From contig CAZPCZ010000001.1 of the NCBI GenBank assembly GCA_964585225.1, positions 7,940-71,939 on the forward strand: 64,000 bases of DNA. The letters are read 5' to 3'. Position 1 is the first letter of the stretch; each line of letters begins with the position of its first letter. Origin of the DNA: CAZPCZ01 sp964585225. GTDB lineage: Bacteria > Patescibacteriota > Patescibacteriia > JACPHY01. The notes beneath the pieces are model-generated. The model was not told the origin of the DNA. It made no database searches and worked only from the letters and a program-made list of their open reading frames with translations. The position numbers and the translations under genes are program-made. Shown piece after piece: positions 23,638 through 31,273 of this stretch.

Positions 23638-25065
23638 TCACGAACGGAGATCCCACCACATGCGCATGACCGCACGGGTGAACCGCCACCCTTCTCGAAA
23701 CCGAAGCATCTTCGACTCACCGAATGTCCGCGCGAGGTAGTGCACGGGTACCTCGACCATCTTCAAGCTCAGCGCCGCCGCGCCGAAGAAGAGCGCGAGA
23801 TCACCGTAGCGATCGAGCTGCGCCAGCTTCGATGGGATCGACATGCGCTCGAAGTCGCGCTGAAAGAGCACTTTTGTTCCGCAGAATGCATCGGTTGCGT
23901 GCTGTCCCGTCACGCGAGCAACCGCCGAACCAAAACGACGGTTCATAAAGACATTAAGGGGCTGCATCGCGCCGCGCTCCATGGGGTAGATAAGCCGCGA
24001 GCCGTACAAGAATTCGCCGCGCCGTGTACTGATGGTGTCGTAGAATGTACGCAGCGCTGCGGGATCGACGCTCGCATCTGCATCGAGCACCATGAGGATG
24101 TCTCCGTTCGCTTGCGCGAAGCCCGTCCGGACTGCGTCCCATTTTCCTCGTCCACCCTGCACCACGCAGCGCACGTTCCGTTTCCCCGCGTACTCCGCGA
24201 CGACGCGCTGAATCTCTTCCCGTGTTCCATCTGTGGAGTGCCCCTCCACGAAGAGGATCTCGGTCGCGCTCCCCAGCGCCGGCACGCGTTGCACGATCTG
24301 CTCGATGTTCCCGCGCTCGTTCCGTGCGGGGATGATGACGCTCACTCGAAATCGCGCTCCCGCCGAATGGCGGGGTCGCAGCCGACACATGACGTACTCG
24401 ATGACGCAGAACCGATTGATGATCGGAAGCGGAGCGAGCACGCGATTGGCGAAGGCGCTGAACCACGGAATGTACTTCGGGAAGAGCGTCCGTCTCCCGT
24501 GCTGGATGATCTCGAAATCCGCGAGCTGGAGCAGTCGCACCACGTCGTGGTGTCCAATCCAGTTCAGGAATGGGTGTGGCTGCTTGAGCCGGAGCGATGC
24601 TGCGAGCGTGAGGATCGGGGACCAGAGGCGATTGTACTTCGTCACGATGACGCGCGTGCGCTCATCACAGAGCGCGTGGATGTTCTTGAACGACGCGTGA
24701 ATGTCGTCGAGGTACCCCACGAGGTCGGAGAGGATGACGTAGTCGAACGCCTTCGTAATTGGCGAGACCACGTCAATATCGCCCTCGTAGAACTCAAGAT
24801 GGGGGTATCGCTCCCGTGCGAGCCGCACGACCGTTGGCGAGCAATCAATGCCCGCGCCAACCTTCGGCTCCACTGTGTGGAGGAGTTCTGCGGTTCCACA
24901 CCCAACCTCGCAAACGGTGCTCCCCTTCGGGATGAACGTCCGGAGGAGCCGCGTGAGCCCATGGTAGTAGTACGCATTCCGGCGATTCCATCGTGGAAGC
25001 TCTGGCGCGATCGCATCGAAATGCGCACGAAGCTGTGCTTTCCGCGACTGCGGTGCGTCGCTCAT
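23638..25065 (-). CDS. Fusion of SAM methyltransferase and GT2 glycosyltransferase
   Basis: A 475-residue two-domain protein. Residues ~1-230 form a class I methyltransferase (VCEVGCGTAELLHTV near 51, then AFDYVILSDLVGYLDD). From ~240 a complete GT2 domain begins: FRVSVIIPARNERGNIEQIV, metal motif VLDADASVDP, and a DPM-like C-terminus FCGTKVLF. Both active sites look intact. ATGA overlap with the upstream Fcl-like gene. The fusion implies that methylation and sugar transfer are consecutive steps, or that the methyltransferase acts on the lipid-linked product. Confidence 0.85.
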   Translation of the reverse strand: MSDAPQSRKAQLRAHFDAIAPELPRWNRRNAYYYHGLTRLLRTFIPKGSTVCEVGCGTAELLHTVEPKVGAGIDCSPTVVRLARERYPHLEFYEGDIDVVSPITKAFDYVILSDLVGYLDDIHASFKNIHALCDERTRVIVTKYNRLWSPILTLAASLRLKQPHPFLNWIGHHDVVRLLQLADFEIIQHGRRTLFPKYIPWFSAFANRVLAPLPIINRFCVIEYVMCRLRPRHSAGARFRVSVIIPARNERGNIEQIVQRVPALGSATEILFVEGHSTDGTREEIQRVVAEYAGKRNVRCVVQGGRGKWDAVRTGFAQANGDILMVLDADASVDPAALRTFYDTISTRRGEFLYGSRLIYPMERGAMQPLNVFMNRRFGSAVARVTGQHATDAFCGTKVLFQRDFERMSIPSKLAQLDRYGDLALFFGAAALSLKMVEVPVHYLARTFGESKMLRFREGWRFTRAVMRMWWDLRS

Positions 25066-26012
25066 ACGTTCGCCACGCGCGCGTTGGCTTCATACCACGC
25101 GATTGTTGCCCGGAGGCCATCCGCAAGCAACGTGCGGGCGACAAAGCCGCACTCGCGCTGTGCACGAGTCGCATCGAGGCATCGGCGTGGGAATCCTTCC
25201 GGTTTCGACGCATCCCATTGGATGGTGCCCGTGAACCCCATGATGGAACAGATGGTTCGGACGAGTGTTTCGATGGTCGTTTCCATTCCGGTCCCCAGAT
25301 TCATCGGTGCGGGATCGTCGTAACGTTCCGTCGCGAGCACAATGCCCTCAGCCGCATCCTCCACGTACAGGAATTCACGAGTCGCTTGCCCACTCCCCCA
25401 TACAGACACCGCATCGTCTCCCTGCTGCTTGGCATCCGTGATTTTCCGGATGAGCGCGGGGACGACGTGCGATCGCTCGGGATCGAAGTGATCACCAGGA
25501 CCGTAGAGGTTGACCGGCAGGAGATGGATGGCGTGGAACCCGTACTCGCGCCGGTACGCTTCCGCTTGGACGAGGAGCATCTTCTTCGCGAGACCGTACG
25601 GTGCAGTCGCTGGAGCAGGATACCCATCCCAAAGGGATTCCTCCCGCAGTGGAATGGGAGTATGCTCCGGGTACTCGCACGTCGTACCCACGACGATGAA
25701 CCGCTCGACACTCGCATGACGCGCCGCCTCCATGAGCTGGAGCCCCATGATGGCGTTGTCGTAGAACAGTTGCCCGGGATGCGCGACGTTGTACCCAATC
25801 CCTCCGACGTTCGCCGCGAGGTGGAGCACGACATCGTGGTCACGCACGACGTCCACACACGTCTCCCATCGACGGAGGTCATGCACCGCCGAACGTGGAA
25901 CGGTGATCTGTGCGGGTGGGACGCCGATCGCGAGGAGGCGGCGGTGCACGGCACCACCGAGAAACCCGGTACCACCGGTGAGGAGGATGCGCTTACGCTT
26001 GAGATCAAGCAT
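25062..26012 (-). CDS. GDP-L-fucose synthase-like SDR (Fcl family)
   Basis: A ~316-residue SDR. Cofactor motif LLTGGTGFLGGAV, the Fcl-type HLAANVGGIGYNVAHPGQLFYDN block, VGTTCEYPEH at the position of the Ser/Cys motif, and YGLAKK. Fcl epimerises and reduces GDP-4-keto-6-deoxymannose. The neighbouring gmd gene makes that substrate, which supports a GDP-deoxysugar role. The canonical Ser of SSCIYP is Thr here, a conservative change. Start ATG at 26012; candidate promoter 26039-26067 just upstream, after a terminator. Confidence 0.85.
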   Translation of the reverse strand: MLDLKRKRILLTGGTGFLGGAVHRRLLAIGVPPAQITVPRSAVHDLRRWETCVDVVRDHDVVLHLAANVGGIGYNVAHPGQLFYDNAIMGLQLMEAARHASVERFIVVGTTCEYPEHTPIPLREESLWDGYPAPATAPYGLAKKMLLVQAEAYRREYGFHAIHLLPVNLYGPGDHFDPERSHVVPALIRKITDAKQQGDDAVSVWGSGQATREFLYVEDAAEGIVLATERYDDPAPMNLGTGMETTIETLVRTICSIMGFTGTIQWDASKPEGFPRRCLDATRAQRECGFVARTLLADGLRATIAWYEANARVANV

Positions 26013-26038
26013 ATCTATCACCAAACGTATCGAATCCC

Positions 26039-26067
26039 AGTGTCCCATGCGGGATATGAACGGTCAA
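26039..26067 (-). promoter_or_regulatory. Candidate promoter for the fcl-like transcription unit
   Basis: On the minus strand TTGACC, 17 bp, GACACT. It lies between the terminator at 26107-26140 and the start codon at 26012, so a new unit seems to begin here. Confidence 0.5.
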
Positions 26068-26106
26068 TGCGCCCACGAAACCAAATACCCCGCTTGCAAC
26101 CCGAAC

Positions 26107-26140
26107 AAAAAAACGCGCCCCGATGGACATCGCGACGCGC
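26107..26140 (-). terminator. Intrinsic terminator after the cupin gene
   Basis: On the minus strand a GC-rich stem (CGCGTCGCGATG with CATCGGGGCGCG, one mismatch and one wobble pair) followed directly by seven T. It is the clearest intrinsic terminator in the window. Confidence 0.8.
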
Positions 26141-26173
26141 CTCTACGACTCCACTCTTCGCTTGGAACGGTGC

Positions 26174-26594
26174 TCACGACACCGCTCGCGCGTCGCCGTG
26201 TCCTGGCGCGGGGATGGTGTCCCGCGCATCGTACGGCCGATCGGCGAGGGTGATGAGGATCGTCCCCGGCTCCGGGCCGAAGAACGTGTGCGGGACTCCC
26301 GCGGGACATTCGATGAGGCATAGCGCGCGGAGTTGCTCGTGTACCTGCTCCTCCGCGCCCACCCCCCACCACGAACCTCGCGAACCCACCGTGTGCGAGC
26401 ATGAACCACTCCGTCGTGGTCGCATGGGCATGACGTCCGAGCGCCATGTCCGCCACGACACGATCGGTACATGTGATCTCGTTCACGCGCGCAACCGTAA
26501 AGGGCGCGGGGAGCTCGACCTCAACGATCGTCCGTCGCGCATCAATGTGGACGACGGGAAGCGGCATCACGGTACAACGACGGTCCTGTTCCAT
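26174..26594 (-). pseudogene. Cupin (sugar isomerase/epimerase-like), broken by a one-base frameshift
   Basis: The N-terminal half (from ATG at 26594 with GAGAGGAG upstream) reads VHIDARRTIVEVELPAPF and ALGRHAHATTTEWFMLAHGG; the C-terminal half lies in another frame and reads EEQVHEQLRALCLIECPAGV followed by PHTFFGPEPGTILITLADRP. Both halves belong to one ~139-residue cupin. Removing one base from the C6 run at 26362-26367 (G6 on the coding strand) restores one frame across the junction (RFVVGVGAEEQ). It is either a real slip mutation, programmed slippage, or a sequencing error at the homopolymer. It sits between gmd and fcl, so it probably acts on a GDP-sugar. Confidence 0.72.
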
Positions 26595-26669
26595 GGTGTG
26601 CTCCTCTCCTGTTTCCCCCGTGAGCGGATGTTCCGAAACGAGCGACTCGAACAACGCGATCCGAATGCT

Positions 26670-27695
26670 TCATTGATACACCGCAGCCGCTGAACGCGAC
26701 CCCTCCGCAGGACGAAGGGCAAACGCCTTCCCCTCCGCATCCACCATCATACGCACGAGCGCACGGAACGTCGTCTGCGGTTGCCATCCGAGCTTCGCTC
26801 TCGCTTTCGATGCATCACCGACGAGATACGGGATTTCCTTCGGGCGCAGCTCGCGTGGGTCAAAGGCGATGTAGTGTTCTGGATCGAGCCCCGCGTACGT
26901 GAACGCCTCATGGATGAACTCACGAACGGAGTGCGCCTCGCCCGTTGCGATGACGTAGTCATCCGGCTCGTCCTGCTGGAGCATGAGCCACATCGCCTCG
27001 ACGTACTCTCTCGCGTACCCCCAGTCGCGTTTCGCGTCGAGGTTCCCAAGGTAGAGCTTCTGCTGCACCCCCGCCTTGATGCGATAGATCGCCTGCGTAA
27101 TCTTCCGGGTGACATACGTCTCACCCCGGCGCGGGGACTCGTGATTGAAGAGGATGCCACCGCACGCGTACATGCCGTACGCCTCACGGTAATTCACCGT
27201 CACATGGTGCGCGAACGCCTTTGCGGCACCATAGGGACTTGCGGGATGGAATGGCGTCCGTTCGGTGATGGGGAGATCGGTCGAATCGCCGAACATCTCA
27301 CTGCTCGACGCTTGGTAGAATCGACAATTCAACCCGCTCTGCCTAATCGCCTCGAGCAACCGAATGGCGCCGAGCCCGGTGACGTCTCCCGTGAACTCTG
27401 GAACGTCAAAACTCACACGGACGTGCGCCTGCGCGCCGATATTGTACACCTCTTCGGGACGAATCGTTTGGATGAGTCGTTGGAGTGCATTAGAATCCGC
27501 GAGATCTGCGTAGTGCAAGAAAAATCGCGTCGTCGGCGAGTGCGGATCTGCGACAAGATGCGCGATGCGCTCCGCATTGTTCGTACTCGAACGACGAATG
27601 GTGCCATGCACCTCATACCCCTTGGCGAGCAACAGCTCCGCGAGGTAGCTTCCGTCTTGGCCAGTGACACCAGTGATAAGCGCCTTCTTTCTCAT
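26670..27695 (-). CDS. gmd: GDP-mannose 4,6-dehydratase
   Basis: A ~341-residue extended SDR with all GMD features: [19 protein letters not shown] at the start, [26 protein letters not shown], catalytic [18 protein letters not shown], and [16 protein letters not shown]. It converts GDP-D-mannose to GDP-4-keto-6-deoxy-D-mannose in the cytoplasm. The downstream cupin and Fcl-like genes fit a GDP-deoxysugar pathway (fucose, rhamnose or a relative). ATG at 27695 is chosen because homology begins there; GATGGTGGAT precedes it. Confidence 0.93.
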   Translation of the reverse strand: MRKKALITGVTGQDGSYLAELLLAKGYEVHGTIRRSSTNNAERIAHLVADPHSPTTRFFLHYADLADSNALQRLIQTIRPEEVYNIGAQAHVRVSFDVPEFTGDVTGLGAIRLLEAIRQSGLNCRFYQASSSEMFGDSTDLPITERTPFHPASPYGAAKAFAHHVTVNYREAYGMYACGGILFNHESPRRGETYVTRKITQAIYRIKAGVQQKLYLGNLDAKRDWGYAREYVEAMWLMLQQDEPDDYVIATGEAHSVREFIHEAFTYAGLDPEHYIAFDPRELRPKEIPYLVGDASKARAKLGWQPQTTFRALVRMMVDAEGKAFALRPAEGSRSAAAVYQ

Positions 27696-27738
27696 ATCCA
27701 CCATCGAATCAAGGGCACCGGCGCACCGCAATACCCCC

Positions 27739-27769
27739 CACACCCGCAGGCGGTCCGTGCCCGGGTGTG
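27739..27769 (-). terminator. Hairpin after the divergent GT2 gene
   Basis: CACACCCG pairs with CGGGTGTG, with GGC/GCC as an inner stem. It lies 9 bp past the GT2 stop (27778). No clear U-run follows on the minus strand, so termination is only possible. Confidence 0.35.
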
Positions 27770-27777
27770 CTCGTCAT

Positions 27778-28500
27778 TCAAAACCACGGGATGCCGACCC
27801 GGTGTCCGAGCCCGCGAACGAGCACCCATGCGTACGCTGGGCCGTCGCGCAGTAGTCGGAAATCGCCCGCACTCGATGGTTGCGGCATGGTAGGAACGTA
27901 CGCGACGCGCCCGCCTCCGAGGAGCCCCTTCAGAGTGATCTCTGGACAAATTGCGTACCCATTCTGGGTTAACCCGAGCGCTTGGACGTACACGCGGTCA
28001 AACATCTTATACCCGTACGTGGAATCGGTCACGGTGTGTCCGAGGAGGAACCGCACGAGCGCGCGGTAGAGTTTCTGGTATGCACGGAACTGCCATGAGA
28101 GCGCGCGCGCATCTTCCGACCGCGTGTACCGTGTTGCCTGCGCAACGTGTGCGCCGGCGTGGAGCGCGGCGAGCATCTTCGGGAGCGCGCCAAGGTCATC
28201 CTCCGCGTAGGGGGACACGAGTGCGATGTACCGGCTCGTCGAATACGCAATGCCGAACCGTGCGAGCGCACCGAACCGTCGCGCAGCACCGAGGCGCTCG
28301 AGGAGCGTGAACTGCACCCATGGGTATCGCTCGCGCATAAAGCGGACGATCGTGTCGCGATGCGGATCCTCATCATTCGCGACGACGATCACGTCCGTAT
28401 CGCTCGGGTTCGCCATGAGATACGCCGCGAGCTGATCGAGGAACGACGGGAGAACCTCCGTGGACGTCGTGCACGGGATCACGATGGACACTTCATTCAT
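27778..28500 (-). CDS. GT2-like glycosyltransferase with degenerate catalytic motif
   Basis: A ~240-residue protein with a GT2-like frame: VSIVIPCTTSTEVLPSFLDQL at the start and VIVVANDEDPHRDTI. Where GT2 enzymes carry DxD this one has LVSPYAEDDLGALPKM, so the metal site is changed. The C-terminal part (DSTYGYKMFDR, NGYAICPEITLKGL) still looks like DPM-type GT2 proteins. Start ATG at 28500 directly follows an AGCTTGCAGC-type repeat, as in the WecB-like gene. It may be inactive or use a different ion-binding arrangement. Confidence 0.65.
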   Translation of the reverse strand: MNEVSIVIPCTTSTEVLPSFLDQLAAYLMANPSDTDVIVVANDEDPHRDTIVRFMRERYPWVQFTLLERLGAARRFGALARFGIAYSTSRYIALVSPYAEDDLGALPKMLAALHAGAHVAQATRYTRSEDARALSWQFRAYQKLYRALVRFLLGHTVTDSTYGYKMFDRVYVQALGLTQNGYAICPEITLKGLLGGGRVAYVPTMPQPSSAGDFRLLRDGPAYAWVLVRGLGHRVGIPWF

Positions 28501-28538
28501 AGAAAGCCGCAAGCCGACAGCTGCAAGCTTCAAGCAGC
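28501..28538. repeat. AGCTTGCAGC-type degenerate repeat touching a start codon, second copy
   Basis: Degenerate copies of (A/G)GC(C/T)GCAAGC ending at the start codon of the GT2-like gene. Aligns over ~35 bp with 18251-18289, in the same orientation relative to the gene. Confidence 0.75.
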
Positions 28539-28548
28539 GGCGGGATCT

Positions 28549-29538
28549 TCATACGCGCGCTCCGGTCTGCACGCGGCCGAATGGCATCTCGTATTCCTGG
28601 AGGAGTGGTTTCAAGTACAGGTAATTCGAGAATCGAGTGACAAATGAATTCTTGATCCGTCCCTCCTCGAGGAGCGCCTTGAGCTCGATGATGCCGTCCT
28701 CGATGCGGCGCTCCGGACGAAACCCGAGATCGCGCTGCGCCTTCGCGCTCGTTGTGCGGTAGTTGCGGTTGTCCTGCGTCATCACCGACGATCGCTCGAC
28801 GACCGCATGGGGGAAGTGGTGATGGATGCGATCCGCGAGATCGTGGATGGTGCAGTTCTCCGCATGCGCGTTGTATGTACCCGCGGATGGTGTCGTAAGC
28901 TCCTGCGCGATGAGCTGCGCGATGTCCTTCACGTGGACGAACGGCCGGAACTGCTGCCCACCGAACACGCTCATCTTCCTATGGAGCGCGGCGCGCATCG
29001 TGAGCGTGTTCACGACGAGGTCGAACCGAATCCGCGCGTGTGTATCGCCGACGCCGTAGAGCGTCCCCAGCCGGAATTGGAGCACGTTCGGACGACGCGC
29101 GAGGAGCTCCTCGCCCCAAATCTTCGTCTTCGCGTAGAGCGAGAGCGGATGGAGCGGCGACCCCTCGTGGAGCTCATCATCACGCTCCGTCGCGCCGTAC
29201 ACGGAACATGACGACATCACCAAGAGCTTGCCGTGGGAGTGCTCCGCGGCGTACCGCAGCGCATGGACGTTCACATCCATCGTGAGCCGTTCGTTGAGCG
29301 CGCACGCGGGATCGCCGACGAGCGCCGCGAGCCAGACCACTGCATCCGCCCAGTCAAGGTGCGGCTGGAGTTGCGCGTAGTCGCGAACATCTCCGTACAC
29401 GAACGGCACATCCTTGCGGTATGACTCCTCGTAGAGCAGCACGTCGTAGACGCGCACCTCGTGATCGCTCGTCCGGAGTACATCCGTCAGCGCCCCGCCG
29501 AGGTATCCCGCGCCGCCGGTGATGAGGACGCGTGCCAT
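28549..29538 (-). CDS. NAD-dependent nucleotide-sugar epimerase/dehydratase (extended SDR)
   Basis: A ~329-residue SDR paralogous to 2148-3188. Motifs: VLITGGAGYLGGAL, the Ser motif MSSCSVYGA and YAKTK, with shared blocks FVYGDVRD, WADAVVWLAALVGD and GGQQFRPFVHVKDIA. The C-terminus ends PFGRVQTGARV without the repeat-derived tail of its paralogue. One base separates its ATG (29538) from the stop of the O-antigen ligase gene. Substrate unknown. Confidence 0.85.
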   Translation of the reverse strand: MARVLITGGAGYLGGALTDVLRTSDHEVRVYDVLLYEESYRKDVPFVYGDVRDYAQLQPHLDWADAVVWLAALVGDPACALNERLTMDVNVHALRYAAEHSHGKLLVMSSCSVYGATERDDELHEGSPLHPLSLYAKTKIWGEELLARRPNVLQFRLGTLYGVGDTHARIRFDLVVNTLTMRAALHRKMSVFGGQQFRPFVHVKDIAQLIAQELTTPSAGTYNAHAENCTIHDLADRIHHHFPHAVVERSSVMTQDNRNYRTTSAKAQRDLGFRPERRIEDGIIELKALLEEGRIKNSFVTRFSNYLYLKPLLQEYEMPFGRVQTGARV

Positions 29539-29539
29539 A

Positions 29540-31273
29540 CTACGTCGACGCACGGACAACCTCTCCATCATTCGCAACGCGCGCCGCAGCGTACGTCAGC
29601 GCGAGCGCACTCCAAAACCACGGGTGGACCCAAAGGTACACGGTCTGGTGGTAGAGGACGAGCGCCAGGAAGAGCGGGAAGAGCACGACGATGGGAAGGA
29701 CCACGCGACTACGCCGCGTCCTCCAAAGCGCAGCGAGTCCACGAACCATCACCACCACGAGGAGTCCGGCAATCGCAATGAGGCCGAGCGCGCCGGTCTC
29801 GGCCCACGCGTTCATAAAGATATTGAAGATGCCCTTATCCATGTCTCCAGCCGGAACCTCTTCGTCGACGAAAATACGAGCTTTCAAGTGACGAGCCGCT
29901 GCAGCGCTCTGCGCCTCGCGCCGAACCTGTTCAGCAAATGTATCGAATATCCGCTTATCTTTCAGCTGCCCCGCACCGATACCGGTCAACGGATACGTTC
30001 GGCCCACCACCCACCCGACGGCGATGCCGCGCCTCCGTATACTGAACGAACTCTCGACGCGTGATGGCACCCAATTCAGCCGCGCGAGGTTCTGATTGGT
30101 GTAGAACGGATCCACTGGTGGAACCGTCGGGGGAGGGGGAGGTGGAACCGTCGGGGGAGGGGGAGGGGGCGATGCAGAAGATATCGTCACCGGAACGCGC
30201 TCCGAAGTCGCGCGGGCGGTCGACGGTGATGCCGCTTCGGGAACAAACGCGCGCAGGAATGATGCGAGGGCCACCACACGATCCTCCTGCGCAACGAGGC
30301 CCGCAGCGATCGCGTCTCCGGTCACTGGAGATGGAGGACGATCGGCAACTGTGAGGGCGTATGTGGTGCGCCACGACAGCAACGTACGCGCGGTGTTCTG
30401 AATCTCAATGAGATTGTACCGATACCAGGAGACGACGAAGAACATGCCGAGGAGGAGCACCGCCCTCCATCGTTGCGTACGAATCGTCGTGAGCATGAGA
30501 AGGCAGAGGAATGTGAGCAGCACGATCTGTCCAACTTTCACGAATGCAAAGAACACGAGCTGGGTCCAGAGCGCGAGGATGACGAACAGCACAATACTCA
30601 CCCACCGATGACGTTGCTCCCGCACGAAGAGGTACACGAGTCCAGCGCCAAAAAAAATGAGGGCGTAAGCAAGGACGTGCACGGTGGACCTCCCGATGAA
30701 CTCGGTTATCTCGAGTAACCAGGACTGTCCGGGAGACGCATAACTATGGGAAAGGAACTTCGAGTACGTCACTGTAATGATCGCGAGGCACGAGATCCCC
30801 ATTGCGCTCAATACCGAACGGATGAGCCGATCCGACCGAAGGACGTTCACGAGGAGGAAGACGAGGAAGCTGTACCGCGCAACGGCGATGCCGACTTGGA
30901 GCAGCAACGCACGATCGCTCGCGATGGGGAATGCGATGAACTGCGCGACGGCGTTCAGGAGGAGCAGCGCGTAGAGGATGGGGGCGTGGATGATGCGAAG
31001 ACGGCGCGTCGCGAGCGCATGCATCGTGAAGAGGATCACGAGGAGCAACGCGAGCTCGGTATATTTCACCGACGTTCCGAATACCGGCAACCGTCCCGGG
31101 AGCGGGATGCCGAACGCATTGAACGGGAGCAGTACGAAGTATACAAGGGTGCTCACGTGCAGCCAGCGATACTCGCGATCATTGAACACCTCCTGAATAT
31201 CATGGAACACCATCGCCCCCGCGCGATGGACGCTCTCCCATACGATTCCAATGATTCGTTGCGGGGCAGTCAT
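29540..31273 (-). CDS. O-antigen ligase/polymerase family (Wzy_C) membrane protein
   Basis: A 577-residue protein with about 11 helices, opening with FHDIQEVFNDREYRWLHVST before the first helix. The large loop before the last helices holds the family signature TYPLTGIGAGQLKDKR. WaaL/Wzy_C proteins join the finished lipid-linked glycan to an acceptor, or polymerise it. That loop also carries a proline-rich segment (SPPPPPPTVPPPPPPTVPP near residue 370) encoded by a perfect 24-bp tandem repeat. Overlaps the stop of the double-GT4 gene as ATGA. Confidence 0.77.
   Translation of the reverse strand: MTAPQRIIGIVWESVHRAGAMVFHDIQEVFNDREYRWLHVSTLVYFVLLPFNAFGIPLPGRLPVFGTSVKYTELALLLVILFTMHALATRRLRIIHAPILYALLLLNAVAQFIAFPIASDRALLLQVGIAVARYSFLVFLLVNVLRSDRLIRSVLSAMGISCLAIITVTYSKFLSHSYASPGQSWLLEITEFIGRSTVHVLAYALIFFGAGLVYLFVREQRHRWVSIVLFVILALWTQLVFFAFVKVGQIVLLTFLCLLMLTTIRTQRWRAVLLLGMFFVVSWYRYNLIEIQNTARTLLSWRTTYALTVADRPPSPVTGDAIAAGLVAQEDRVVALASFLRAFVPEAASPSTARATSERVPVTISSASPPPPPPTVPPPPPPTVPPVDPFYTNQNLARLNWVPSRVESSFSIRRRGIAVGWVVGRTYPLTGIGAGQLKDKRIFDTFAEQVRREAQSAAAARHLKARIFVDEEVPAGDMDKGIFNIFMNAWAETGALGLIAIAGLLVVVMVRGLAALWRTRRSRVVLPIVVLFPLFLALVLYHQTVYLWVHPWFWSALALTYAAARVANDGEVVRAST
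30118..30165. repeat. 24-bp tandem duplication encoding PPPPPPTV twice
   Basis: Two identical 24-bp units, each starting GTGGAACCGTCGGG on the plus strand, at 30118-30141 and 30142-30165. Both are in frame in the ligase gene. Confidence 0.85.

Noticed and set aside
22930..25323. Long plus-strand open frame of 797 codons
   Set aside because: It lies opposite three well-supported minus-strand genes (GT-C, methyltransferase-GT2, Fcl-like), is Arg/Glu/His-rich like other shadow frames and has no homology. High GC makes such antisense frames long by chance.
26143..26472. Third-frame minus-strand frame over the cupin
   Set aside because: It has no cupin blocks; the two other frames together explain the homology.
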